This document shows, piece after piece, positions 30,733-38,420 of a stretch of DNA of 51,394 nucleotides. The stretch is from a virus. The number at the start of each line of letters is the position of its first letter. Position 1 is the first letter of the stretch. Under the pieces are notes generated by a model. It was not told the DNA's origin and made no database searches. It was given only the letters and a program-made list of their open reading frames with translations. The position numbers and the translations under genes are program-made. Where the stretch lies: the IMG/VR virus record IMGVR_UViG_3300025087_000094, positions 1 to 51,394 of that record; one strand, 5' to 3'.

Positions 30733-31881
30733 ATGGATTCCGATTTGGTCAAGGTTCAGGATGTCGGCGGCGGTGGCGCGTACACTATCGATGAGTACAA
30801 CCACACAGTCCGCTATCACAACGGCAAGGTCGTGGACTTCCGCGAGGTGGACTGGTCTCTGATTCAGGACCAGCTTGACCCGTGGGCGAAGCGAGATATC
30901 ACTGTCAGCAACGTGCACGTGAATACCGCGCTGGCGAACTTCCTTGTCGGCTACGGCTCGCAGATGCAGGACGCGATTGCGGACATCGTGTGCCCGCCGT
31001 TCCTGGTTGACAAGGCCAGCAACACATTCTTCACCGTCAGTGCGAACGATAAGTTCCGCGATGTCGACTCGACGCTTGCGAGCGAGAGCGACCCGGTGAA
31101 GGAAGTCGGCCCGAACATGTCGACTGACACGTACAACACCGTTGCATACGGTCTTGGTACGTTCATTCCGCAGGGCGTTGTCGCGAACGCCGACGCGGTT
31201 GTCATGCCCATGGTTCGCGCTCTGTCGCGTGTCATGAACGCCATGACGATTGCTCGCGAGAAGCGTGTCTATTCGGCGCTCACGAACTCGACCACGTTTA
31301 CTGGGTACACCACCACGCTTACGTCGTCGAACTTCTGGGATACCTACGCTGGTACCCCGACCGCTTCGGACCCGGTTGCGAACATCTACACCGCAATGGA
31401 GTCTGCCCTCAAGCCTATCACGCATATCGCCATGAGCGAGAAGACGTGGCACAGGTTCGTTGGCAACCCGAACGTTGCGAAGTACTCCATCTACGGTTCG
31501 ACCGACGCGCAGGCGTTGGCGCGCGACCCGCAGGAACTGGCGCGACGGCTCGGTTTGGACGGCGTTCAGTTCGTCATCTCCAAGATGCGTACTGAGGCAA
31601 CCACGGCGGGCGTTACCACGAAGTCCTATCTATGGGCTGACTACTGCACCTTGCTGTCGATTCCGCCCGGTGCTGACACGAACGGTGAGCAAGTTCCGAC
31701 CGCACGCACCTTCCGGTGGGACAAGAACGGAGCCGCGCGTCAGTTCGGCGGATTCCGTATCCGCGAGTGGGAAGACCCGAGCCGCGGTCAGGACGGTGGG
31801 CGCAAGCTCGCCGTGCTGTGCAATGACCACGAAAAGGTGGTTGCCGCTCCGACCGGTCACGTCATCATCAACTGCTGGTGA
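30733..31881 (+). CDS. Major capsid protein
   Basis: A 382-residue protein, AAAGG upstream. Features of HK97-fold capsids: N-terminal arm, YGSQMQDAIADIVCPPFLVD, TIAREKRVYSALTNSTTFTG, then SEKTWHRFVGNPNVAKYSIY and LGLDGVQFVISK, ending AAPTGHVIINCW. It directly follows scaffold and decoration genes and precedes a strong terminator, as expected for the most abundant virion protein. Confidence 0.88.
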   Translation: MDSDLVKVQDVGGGGAYTIDEYNHTVRYHNGKVVDFREVDWSLIQDQLDPWAKRDITVSNVHVNTALANFLVGYGSQMQDAIADIVCPPFLVDKASNTFFTVSANDKFRDVDSTLASESDPVKEVGPNMSTDTYNTVAYGLGTFIPQGVVANADAVVMPMVRALSRVMNAMTIAREKRVYSALTNSTTFTGYTTTLTSSNFWDTYAGTPTASDPVANIYTAMESALKPITHIAMSEKTWHRFVGNPNVAKYSIYGSTDAQALARDPQELARRLGLDGVQFVISKMRTEATTAGVTTKSYLWADYCTLLSIPPGADTNGEQVPTARTFRWDKNGAARQFGGFRIREWEDPSRGQDGGRKLAVLCNDHEKVVAAPTGHVIINCW

Positions 31882-31899
31882 TACTAGCACGGATAGACT

Positions 31900-31962
31900 C
31901 GCTAGCCCGTAGCATATATGGCTGCTTTCGTAGCCTATAGTGCCACGGGCTAGCGTTTCTTC
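31900..31962 (+). terminator. Terminator after the capsid gene
   Basis: An 11-bp stem CGCTAGCCCGT/ACGGGCTAGCG (31900-31910 with 31945-31955) followed by TTTCTT. Between the arms a second hairpin GGCTGC/GTAGCC is nested. Probably partial, limiting read-through so that the capsid gene is made in excess of later genes. Confidence 0.8.
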
Positions 31963-31976
31963 CGCATCTAGACCAA

Positions 31977-32001
31977 CGGCGTGCAGGCCGATATCTGCAA
32001 C
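31977..32001 (+). promoter_or_regulatory. Putative pseudoknot element, copy 3 of 5
   Basis: Stem 1 CGGC/GCCG (31977-31980 with 31987-31990), stem 2 TGCAG/CTGCA (31982-31986 with 31995-31999), linker ATAT. It lies 15 nt after the terminator, at the predicted 5' region of the next transcript, 30 nt before the first ATG with a ribosome site. Confidence 0.65.
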
Positions 32002-32031
32002 CGTATCTCACGCATGGGAGGGAGAGGCACA

Positions 32032-32418
32032 ATGGCACGACACTCATACGGCAGGCCCGCATATTCTGCGAGTATCGAAACTGCCGATACACAGGAGGGA
32101 AGCGACATGGGTCAGGATACCACCAAGATTCCGAACACGATTCCTGAGCAGGCAGAGGCGCCTAAGCCCGCGCCCGCTCCTAGTCACCTTCGCTACGTTG
32201 CTGTCCGCGGCTGCAACTACGTTACCAACGTGGGGCAGAACAAGCACGCGGAACGTGGCGAGGAGATGAAGGATATTAAGCCCAGTGACGCAAAGGAACT
32301 GTGCGAACTTCATGCAGCGCTTGCTTGTGAACCTCGAGTGATTGAGGCGCTTCACACGCTTAGCAGCCTCCCTCCCGAGGACGTGGCTATCGTCAAGTCC
32401 GCGATGGGTCTGCTCTAA
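32032..32418 (+). CDS. Hypothetical head-region protein
   Basis: Two in-frame starts have ribosome sites: ATG 32032 (GGAGAGG) and ATG 32107 (GGAGGG, 103 residues). I give the longer, 128 residues, without strong preference. Conserved-looking core HLRYVAVRGCNYVTNVGQNK, then helical C-terminus (DAKELCELHAALACEPRVIEAL). The location right after the capsid gene suggests a minor head protein. Not recognised. Confidence 0.65.
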   Translation: MARHSYGRPAYSASIETADTQEGSDMGQDTTKIPNTIPEQAEAPKPAPAPSHLRYVAVRGCNYVTNVGQNKHAERGEEMKDIKPSDAKELCELHAALACEPRVIEALHTLSSLPPEDVAIVKSAMGLL

Positions 32419-32472
32419 TCCGAATAACGTGCAGTCGGGTGTGGTCCACGCTCTGTCGTGGAAGGGGTCACG

Positions 32473-32952
32473 ATGGGTAGCATCATCTCACAGGCTGGCG
32501 GGTCGGGTGCAACGGGCGACCTAACACTCGCCTTGGGCAATACCCAGCTCGCCATTCTGTGCGGTGAGGCTACGGGCGGAACCATCTCTTCGTCAGTCGT
32601 TACGTGGGTGATTCAGAACGCAGAAGCGGAAGCGTGGTCCTTGCTAGGACCGGGATTCACTGTCCCGTTCGCCACTGCCGCTACCGAGCGAATCGTCAAG
32701 GGCGCGACGACGGATATCGCGGTGCAATGGCTGTATAAGCGCAAGCCAGACTTTCGCACTCAGACCGGCGACACTCCAGTCCAGAAGCAATACGATGCGG
32801 CAGTCAAGGTGCTACAGGACATTCGCTCGGGCGAGCGTTCGATGGACGACGACTCGCAAAGCGCGCTATCCGGTGGAGTGGTGTACTCGACCATAACGAA
32901 CTTCATCACAGACGATAACGAGGGCTCGAGTTCGCCTAGTGGCGGGTTCTAA
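32473..32952 (+). CDS. Head-completion protein, Mu gp36-like (DUF1320)
   Basis: A 159-residue protein; AAGGGG before the ATG. VVTWVIQNAEAEAWSLLG, ATTDIAVQWLYKRKPDF and YDAAVKVLQDIRSGE follow the pattern of DUF1320 (Mu gp36), an adaptor on the portal to which the neck binds. Acidic, Ser-rich C-terminus. Its TAA overlaps the next ATG (TAATG). Confidence 0.82.
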   Translation: MGSIISQAGGSGATGDLTLALGNTQLAILCGEATGGTISSSVVTWVIQNAEAEAWSLLGPGFTVPFATAATERIVKGATTDIAVQWLYKRKPDFRTQTGDTPVQKQYDAAVKVLQDIRSGERSMDDDSQSALSGGVVYSTITNFITDDNEGSSSPSGGF

Positions 32953-32999
32953 TGCACCATATTACCACAGTCGGCGTGCAGGCCGATATCTGCAACTAA
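32952..32999 (+). CDS. 15-residue micro-ORF carrying GVQADICN
   Basis: ATG overlaps the upstream stop (TAATG) and its own TAA overlaps the next gene's ATG (TAATG). It reads MHHITTVGVQADICN and spans pseudoknot copy 4. Such double coupling implies ribosomes cross it to reach the next gene, which has no ribosome site of its own. Peptide function unknown; it may serve only to open the structure. Confidence 0.4.
   Translation: MHHITTVGVQADICN
32972..32996 (+). promoter_or_regulatory. Putative pseudoknot element, copy 4 of 5
   Basis: Stem 1 CGGC/GCCG (32972-32975 with 32982-32985), stem 2 TGCAG/CTGCA (32977-32981 with 32990-32994), linker ATAT. It ends two bases before the next start codon, inside the 15-codon micro-ORF. 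The 25 bases are identical to copy 3. Confidence 0.65.
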
Positions 33000-33463
33000 T
33001 GCTGGTCAGGATAGAGGCTAACAAGTTCCTCGAATCGCTCAAACAGACGAGAGAGAATATTGACTCCTACGGTCTTGTAGCGTGGAATCGCGCGCTAGAG
33101 GATTCGAAGGAAGCCATGCACCAGCACGGCTACCAGAACAAGACCGGGAAACTGACGGCCTCGATGAAGTCGAAGTCCTCATCGAAAAAGCAGTTTGCGT
33201 GGACTGGCACCATCACAATCAGCGCCACGTACGCGCAGTGGGTGGACCAAGGCACCGGTATCTACGGCCCGCTTCACATGCCAATCCGCCCGCGGGTTGC
33301 GCCCTTCCTTCGTTTCTTTTGGGACAAGACCGGGCGCATCGAATACATGCGTAGCGTGCGCGGGATGAAGCCTGCCAAGTTCTCGCAGATGGCAATCGAG
33401 CGGTTCCTAGCCGTGGCGCATTCCTACGTTCAGGCGGCAGTGGATTCGGCTTCTCGAAGCTAA
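32999..33463 (+). CDS. Neck / head-tail connector protein (gp10-like)
   Basis: A 154-residue protein from the ATG at 32999. The HK97-gp10/Mu gpG-like pattern is visible: helical N-terminus, TGKLTASMKSKSSSKKQF, ISATYAQWVDQGTGIYGP and a C-terminal helix (MAIERFLAVAHSYVQAAV). It links head to tail at completion. No Shine-Dalgarno sequence precedes it; translation may be coupled through the micro-ORF. Confidence 0.8.
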   Translation: MLVRIEANKFLESLKQTRENIDSYGLVAWNRALEDSKEAMHQHGYQNKTGKLTASMKSKSSSKKQFAWTGTITISATYAQWVDQGTGIYGPLHMPIRPRVAPFLRFFWDKTGRIEYMRSVRGMKPAKFSQMAIERFLAVAHSYVQAAVDSASRS

Positions 33464-33476
33464 CAGGAGATAACCC

Positions 33477-34250
33477 GTGACCTATCGCTACGATAAGATG
33501 GGCGCGGTGACTGTCCCTGCCACGGGCTCGGTCGCAACGGGTGGCACGCTAATCACGCTGCTAGACCCTACGATTGAATACCTGCTAGCCGCGTTCAAAG
33601 ACGTAATCAACGGCAAACTCGGTAGCGTGTGGGCGGCTGGTGCGTCGCAGATATCGCGCACGGGTTCGCCTGTCGTTGGGACGTACAATCAAGAGCCGCT
33701 TCCGATGCTGGCAAAGCGCACGTGGCAGTGGCCTGCGCTGTTCATGTGGCGTCAGAAAGAGCGTCTGTTCAAGCGCACACAGGTCTATCGCTGTGCGGAG
33801 TCGGAAGGTAAACTACTGTATGTCTTGCCTCCGCTACCGTATGAGACAGCGAAGCGCCTGCACCCGATTCGTGTTGGCGTGCGAACGGCTCTAGACCTGT
33901 TCATCGAGCAGTATGGCGACCCTGGCGTGAACAGCGGCGCTGACCCGATGGCGGCAAAGAACATCGAGTCATTCGAGTTCGTGTCAGACGAATACGCTTG
34001 GCTAGCGGGCGACGCAATCGAGTCGCCGCACGCTATGCTAGAGTTCACGTGGCGCATGCGTGAGCGGCAGTCCTTCGTGGATGCGAACTACTCCCCGCTG
34101 GAGTACGTGATTACCACGGTAGAAGCCGCAGACGAGCGACCGGCTACGAGCGCAACGTCTGGCGTGGACGTGTCTACTATGTACTTCCCTATTCCTGGTA
34201 GCACTGCGGCTAGCGGGTTCACTCCTGGGTTTAGCGCTGGATTCCACTAG
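33477..34250 (+). CDS. Head-tail or tail-completion protein, unassigned
   Basis: A 257-residue protein, GTG start with AGGAGA upstream. Segments such as EYLLAAFKDVINGKLGSVWA, QWPALFMWRQKERLFKRTQ and PPLPYETAKRLHPIRVGV are not from a family I can name. Position between neck and sheath suggests tail terminator or neck. Confidence 0.65.
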   Translation: MTYRYDKMGAVTVPATGSVATGGTLITLLDPTIEYLLAAFKDVINGKLGSVWAAGASQISRTGSPVVGTYNQEPLPMLAKRTWQWPALFMWRQKERLFKRTQVYRCAESEGKLLYVLPPLPYETAKRLHPIRVGVRTALDLFIEQYGDPGVNSGADPMAAKNIESFEFVSDEYAWLAGDAIESPHAMLEFTWRMRERQSFVDANYSPLEYVITTVEAADERPATSATSGVDVSTMYFPIPGSTAASGFTPGFSAGFH

Positions 34251-34259
34251 GTGCCATAA

Positions 34260-34284
34260 AGGAGTGCAGTCCTATACCTGCAAC
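34260..34284 (+). promoter_or_regulatory. Putative pseudoknot element, copy 5 of 5
   Basis: Stem 1 AGGA/TCCT (34260-34263 with 34270-34273): here the outer pair is A-T where the others have C-G, a compensatory change. Stem 2 TGCAG/CTGCA (34265-34269 with 34278-34282), linker ATAC. It fills the gap between genes and ends 8 nt before the ATG at 34293. AAAGGAG overlaps stem 1, so the only SD-like sequence is inside the structure. Confidence 0.65.
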
Positions 34285-34292
34285 CACTAACC

Positions 34293-34967
34293 ATGACTGA
34301 CACCGCACGCACCGAATCCCAACTCCTGGCGCTATGCCCCGACAATACCAGCGGAGCGATTAGCCCGCAGGACTTGCGCGACCTGATTGCATCCGTGCAG
34401 ATTCACGGTCCGGGAGTGTATCGGGACCAGCTAGGTGACGCTGTTGCATCGTCTAGGGGAGTTGGAGCGATTGTCACTGAGAAGTATAGGAACACCGCGT
34501 TTGAGTTGCCGTTCATGCGAAACAACGCGGATACGTGGATTCAAGCGGAGTACCAGTTCAATCACGACTGGTGCGCGAGTGGTAGCGTGTACCCGCATAT
34601 CCACTATATCCCGTGCGGCACTTCGGGGACGGTGAAGTTTCGCGTTACGACTCAGTGGGCGATTCACGGTCAGGCGTTCGCGTCGGCCGGTTCCGCTACT
34701 GTGTCCACGTATGCTCTAACGCTAACCGCTGGGACGAAGTACATCGACTCCGTGTATGCGTTCAATGCCGCAGCTGTTCCGACTGCCGCCAACGTGTCTA
34801 GCAAGTTGTTCGTCAAGATTGAGCGACTTGGTGCAAGCGATGTGGCGGACACCTATCAGGGCAGCAAAGACCACGGCACCGCACAAGCAAACTTCGGTGT
34901 GACCTACACGGACACGCACTACATCATCTCGCGCGCTGGCACTGAGACGCAGGGCGGGTACGGATAA
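34293..34967 (+). CDS. Virion structural protein, fibre/jelly-roll-like
   Basis: A 224-residue protein. The opening ESQLLALCPDNTSGAISPQD followed by LRDLIASV is a recurrent N-terminal motif of phage fibre or head-fibre proteins. The beta-rich body includes YPHIHYIPCGTSG. It lies between neck and sheath genes, so it may decorate neck or tail. Preceded by pseudoknot copy 5. Confidence 0.7.
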   Translation: MTDTARTESQLLALCPDNTSGAISPQDLRDLIASVQIHGPGVYRDQLGDAVASSRGVGAIVTEKYRNTAFELPFMRNNADTWIQAEYQFNHDWCASGSVYPHIHYIPCGTSGTVKFRVTTQWAIHGQAFASAGSATVSTYALTLTAGTKYIDSVYAFNAAAVPTAANVSSKLFVKIERLGASDVADTYQGSKDHGTAQANFGVTYTDTHYIISRAGTETQGGYG

Positions 34968-34996
34968 CAGTCAGCGCACCATAGGAAGGGCAAACA

Positions 34997-35362
34997 ATGA
35001 CACTCCAAGCACTGCGGGTATTGCCCGCATCGGACAAGCTCGTACTCAATATCGAGCACGCGCAAGCCACTGGACAGCGTAGATACGTCGGGCGCAATGC
35101 GATTCCCGCATGGGAACTCAGCGACCTTCCGCAAGACTGCCCTCGACATGAGGCTAGCGCGGACTTGCTGAATCCCGGCGACCGCAAGATGCCGCACTAC
35201 GCATTCCCCGAGAGTGGTTCGCCTGAAGTGGTCCCCAACATTCCGTACTACAGAAAGTGCGTGGCTAAGGGCGACCTGATTCCAGCGGACGAAGCGACGG
35301 CGCGCGAGTGCGGAGTGGCATTCATCAGTGCGCCGACCAAGACAGCAAAAAACCAGAAGTGA
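34997..35362 (+). CDS. Small tail-region protein (DUF2635-like?)
   Basis: A 121-residue protein with GGAAGGG upstream. The segment NIPYYRKCVAKGDLIPAD resembles the conserved end of DUF2635, the small protein encoded before the sheath in Mu-like phages, but it is longer here. Tentative. Probably a tail assembly factor. Confidence 0.55.
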   Translation: MTLQALRVLPASDKLVLNIEHAQATGQRRYVGRNAIPAWELSDLPQDCPRHEASADLLNPGDRKMPHYAFPESGSPEVVPNIPYYRKCVAKGDLIPADEATARECGVAFISAPTKTAKNQK

Positions 35363-35407
35363 CCGGGACAACGTTACCGGCAACGCCACAACCGATAGGA
35401 GCAAAGC

Positions 35408-36928
35408 ATGGGGACTCTCAACTTGGCAGTCACAGGACTAGCCAGTAACGACCCGGTTCCTGGTTCGTACATCGAAGTTCTTTTCGGGCAAGGCGAGAGT
35501 GCCGGTAACCCGAACACGCCGCGCGTGTTGTTCATCGGACCCAAGACCAGCGCCGGCTCTGCTACTCCTGGGTCACAGGTGTATCAGCTGGGTTCGGTGC
35601 AGGACGCGATTACGTACTTCGGTACGGGGTCGAAGATTCACCGAATGATGCGCCGGTTCGTGGAGCAGTGCAAGAGCGCGCTGTGCTACGGTATCGCCCC
35701 CACCGAGAGCGCTGGCGCGGCTGCCACTGGTAGCGTGCACTTCACTACCACGTCCACGGGCGCTGGGTTCGTTCAGTTCACGTTGTGCGGCGAGTCTGTT
35801 CAGACGTCGATTGCCAAGTCTACGACTGTGACCGCGGCTGCTACGGCACTGAAGAACGATATCAATCTGATGACGCACTGGCCCGTTGTGGCTACCAGTT
35901 CCGCCGCAACGCTGAAACTGGCGGCGCGAACGAAGGGCACGGATGGCAACGCGATTCGATACCGAGCCAGCGTGTCTAGCGGACTAGGCATGTCTGCTAC
36001 GGCTGCGGCGGCTGCAATGAGCGGCGGCGCGACCGACGAAGTCTTCACTACCGCTTGCTCCACGATTGAGCCTGACCAGTACGATTACCTCGTTCCCGGC
36101 GCGAACGTGCTACTCGCCACTAGCGCGCGCGTGCTTGCGCTCAAGACGCAGGTAACGACTCAGGCGCAGCCGCTCACGGGTATCCGCCAGCAGATTGTGA
36201 TTGCACACGGTGGCTCGCAGTCCACTGCTGTTTCGTTCGCGGCAGGCACCGCTGTAGGCAATAGCCCGCGCGTGTCGATTGTGTGGCAAGAGAATCCCGA
36301 ATGGGAGCCTATGGAGATTGCCGCGCACGTGGCTGGACTCCGGTACGCTAAGGAGATTGCCAATCCGGTTGTGAACTACGACGGATACGGCAAGGGCGTC
36401 AACGATGCTCTGAATATCCCGAAGCAGTACTCGACGGCAGACTGGCCGACTCGCAGCGAGATTAGCGCGGCTATCAGTGGTGGTATGTCACCGATTGCCG
36501 TTGCCGGTGGTTCTCGCACGTATATCGTTCGTATGTGCACGGCGTCCACGGACGTGCGTGTGCGCGATACGGCGAAGGTAACGTGCGCGGATAAGTTCGC
36601 TGCGGACCTCGGCGCTCGCTATCAGTCGCAGTGGACGGCAGCGAACGTGCAGGATGACCCGTCGAACGATAACGTGCAACTTGCCCCGAACGTGTGCACG
36701 CCAAAGCGCTTGAAGGACTTGACTATCAAGCCGTTGTATCTGTTGTACTCAAGCAACGGATGGCTTGACAGCGCTCGCACGCTCGACGCAACCACTGGCG
36801 ACCTAAGCGCGTGCACGACCGGAATCGACCCGCAGAACGCCACGCGAATCAACGCGCGTGTGCCTATCCACGTGATGCCTCTGCTGCACCAGTTTGCGGC
36901 GGTTGTGTCGGAGAATAGCGCGGCCTGA
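35408..36928 (+). CDS. Contractile tail sheath protein (Mu gpL-like)
   Basis: A 506-residue protein with AGGAGC upstream. NDPVPGSYIEVLFGQG, PRVLFIGPKTSAGSA, GSVQDAITYFGTGSKIHRM, a beta-rich inserted domain with DGNAIRYR, and C-terminal GGSRTYIVRMCTASTD with LTIKPLYLLYSSNGW fit the Mu-type sheath. It contracts on infection to drive the tube through the envelope. This identifies the phage as a myovirus. Confidence 0.93.
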   Translation: MGTLNLAVTGLASNDPVPGSYIEVLFGQGESAGNPNTPRVLFIGPKTSAGSATPGSQVYQLGSVQDAITYFGTGSKIHRMMRRFVEQCKSALCYGIAPTESAGAAATGSVHFTTTSTGAGFVQFTLCGESVQTSIAKSTTVTAAATALKNDINLMTHWPVVATSSAATLKLAARTKGTDGNAIRYRASVSSGLGMSATAAAAAMSGGATDEVFTTACSTIEPDQYDYLVPGANVLLATSARVLALKTQVTTQAQPLTGIRQQIVIAHGGSQSTAVSFAAGTAVGNSPRVSIVWQENPEWEPMEIAAHVAGLRYAKEIANPVVNYDGYGKGVNDALNIPKQYSTADWPTRSEISAAISGGMSPIAVAGGSRTYIVRMCTASTDVRVRDTAKVTCADKFAADLGARYQSQWTAANVQDDPSNDNVQLAPNVCTPKRLKDLTIKPLYLLYSSNGWLDSARTLDATTGDLSACTTGIDPQNATRINARVPIHVMPLLHQFAAVVSENSAA

Positions 36929-36946
36929 CCGCAGGAGTGACCCACC

Positions 36947-37318
36947 ATGGCAACTGACCAGTATGCGGTTGGATTCGTGTTTATCGACAGTCAACTCCTA
37001 GCCGAAGAGTTGACTTGCGACCTTGAGTACGACCCGAAGAACAATGTCGTGGTCACTCAGCAAAAGGGATTCGCTGGTATCACGATGGGCGCGGGAGTCT
37101 TCACGGCTACAGTGTCGAATGCGATTCCGCGCGCGGGACTTGAGGTTGACTTCTACAAGCTAGCAGCCGACCGAACTCCTGTCGAGTTCATCGTGCACGC
37201 CGCTGGTAAGAAGCGAATCAGCAAGGGGTTCATCGGACCCGTGCGCGAGAAGTTCGGCACGGACCAGTCCAGCACGCTTGACTTCACGTTCACGGGCGAA
37301 GAGCCTACCGTATCGTAA
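36947..37318 (+). CDS. Tail tube protein (Mu gpM-like)
   Basis: A 123-residue protein with AGGAG upstream, directly after the sheath. Beta-rich: LAEELTCDLEYDPKNNVVVT, GITMGAGVFTATVSNAIPRA and LDFTFTGEEPTVS. Size and position match the inner tube protein of contractile tails. Confidence 0.85.
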   Translation: MATDQYAVGFVFIDSQLLAEELTCDLEYDPKNNVVVTQQKGFAGITMGAGVFTATVSNAIPRAGLEVDFYKLAADRTPVEFIVHAAGKKRISKGFIGPVREKFGTDQSSTLDFTFTGEEPTVS

Positions 37319-37705
37319 TCTCGATACGGATATCGGCATGTCGATAGAATGTAACCTATGTGTTTATTCCGCCACGGGTTTTCTAAACACATAAGATAAG
37401 GGTTGCCTAAACTCACGCGGTTGCACACAGCTCGCACCTGTTTCAGTTTAGACAACACTCCACCCGTTCGGCTTCGGTCGCGCGGTTCGGCGGGGTTGTT
37501 CCTGCCTGCTTGCCTGTACGTTGCTAGCGACGTGCAGGTGTTTGCCTCTGGGCGAAAATCGCTCTGCCGGTCTGTACCCGGCCGAACACGGGGCGGTACC
37601 GTGCGGGGGCTCCACTACATGATAGCACGCTCGGGGCTATAACCGAGCAACGTTCGCGCATCATCGCGCGAGCATGGCATGCACGTATGTCCCATGGGAG
37701 GAAAC
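37319..37705 (+). ncRNA. Hairpin-rich non-coding gap between tail tube and chaperone genes
   Basis: No convincing gene in about 386 bp. Stems seen: TATGTGTTTA/TAAACACATA (37357-37366 with 37384-37393); a 12-bp stem with one mismatch, GTTGCCTAAACT/AGTTTAGACAAC (37402-37413 with 37445-37456); CCTGTACGT/ACGTGCAGG (37513-37521 with 37530-37538, one mismatch); GCTCGG/CCGAGC (37629-37634 with 37643-37648); TCGCGC/GCGCGA (37654-37659 with 37666-37671). The density suggests a folded RNA or composite terminator/leader. A tRNA was tested and rejected. Confidence 0.5.
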
Positions 37706-38413
37706 GTGGACGTAGAACGCATGCTCACAGCCCGCCCGCAAGTTGGCGACCAGTCCCCATCACCCGAAGTGTCTCCTAGTGAGACGCTTAGGATTCTTGC
37801 CGCGACTGAACCGCCTAGCGAGGTGCTACCGTTCCCGCGTCGCAATGACAAGGGAGAGCCCGCGTTCGAGTACCGAATGCGTGTTCTGACACAGTACGAG
37901 ATTGACTTGTGCTGTGCTAATTCGGAGCAGTACTCGCGCAAGCTACTCCAGGGACAACTCAAGATTACGGACGAGCAAGTCAAGCACGTCCGAAACGAAA
38001 CGTGGCGAGACGTGTACGAGAACGCGAAGCTGATTGAGCTTCTGTTCACGGCATGTCGCGACAAGGACGACCCCAAGCGCAAGCTATTCGACGCTCCGGG
38101 GCAACTCCGAAAACTGCTCACTGCCGACGAATGTGCTGCGCTGTTTCAGGCATACCAACTCGTGCAGGGAAAGTATGGCCCGCTGTGGTCGCAACTTTCG
38201 GACGAGCAGATTGAAGAGTGGATTGACCGCATTGTGAAGGGCGCGGACTTGCACCCTTTATCGCAATTGGAACCCGTAGCGCTAGCGATGCTGGTAGTTG
38301 GTATGGCATACCGAATTCGCGCCTTGAGGACCGGCACTGGCTCGTCTGGTTCGGACTCAAGCGATGGTGCGCTCGTGAGTTCCCCGAGTCCAAGTGAGAC
38401 CGTAAGCGAGTAG
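37706..38413 (+). CDS. Probable tail assembly chaperone
   Basis: A 235-residue protein; GGGAGG four bases before the GTG at 37706 selects it over ATG 37679. Mostly helical with charged residues (YEIDLCCANSEQYSRKLLQG, KLIELLFTACRDKDD, CAALFQAYQLVQGKYGPLWS). It lies between the tube and tape-measure genes, where tail assembly chaperones are encoded. The C-terminus is Ser/Gly-rich. No slippery frameshift site was recognised. Confidence 0.65.
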   Translation: MDVERMLTARPQVGDQSPSPEVSPSETLRILAATEPPSEVLPFPRRNDKGEPAFEYRMRVLTQYEIDLCCANSEQYSRKLLQGQLKITDEQVKHVRNETWRDVYENAKLIELLFTACRDKDDPKRKLFDAPGQLRKLLTADECAALFQAYQLVQGKYGPLWSQLSDEQIEEWIDRIVKGADLHPLSQLEPVALAMLVVGMAYRIRALRTGTGSSGSDSSDGALVSSPSPSETVSE

Positions 38414-38420
38414 ACGCTAG

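Noticed and set aside
29347-31452. A 701-codon open frame on the minus strand
   Set aside because: It is antisense to the scaffold, decoration and capsid genes, which have clear families and ribosome sites. Its Arg/Ser/Val-rich product is typical of antisense frames in GC-rich DNA.
32424-32450. Degenerate pseudoknot copy before the gp36-like gene
   Set aside because: GTGCAGTC is present, but neither stem closes.
37620-37672. A tRNA (possible UAU anticodon arm)
   Set aside because: The anticodon-like loop is 8 nt and no T arm or acceptor pairing can be found.
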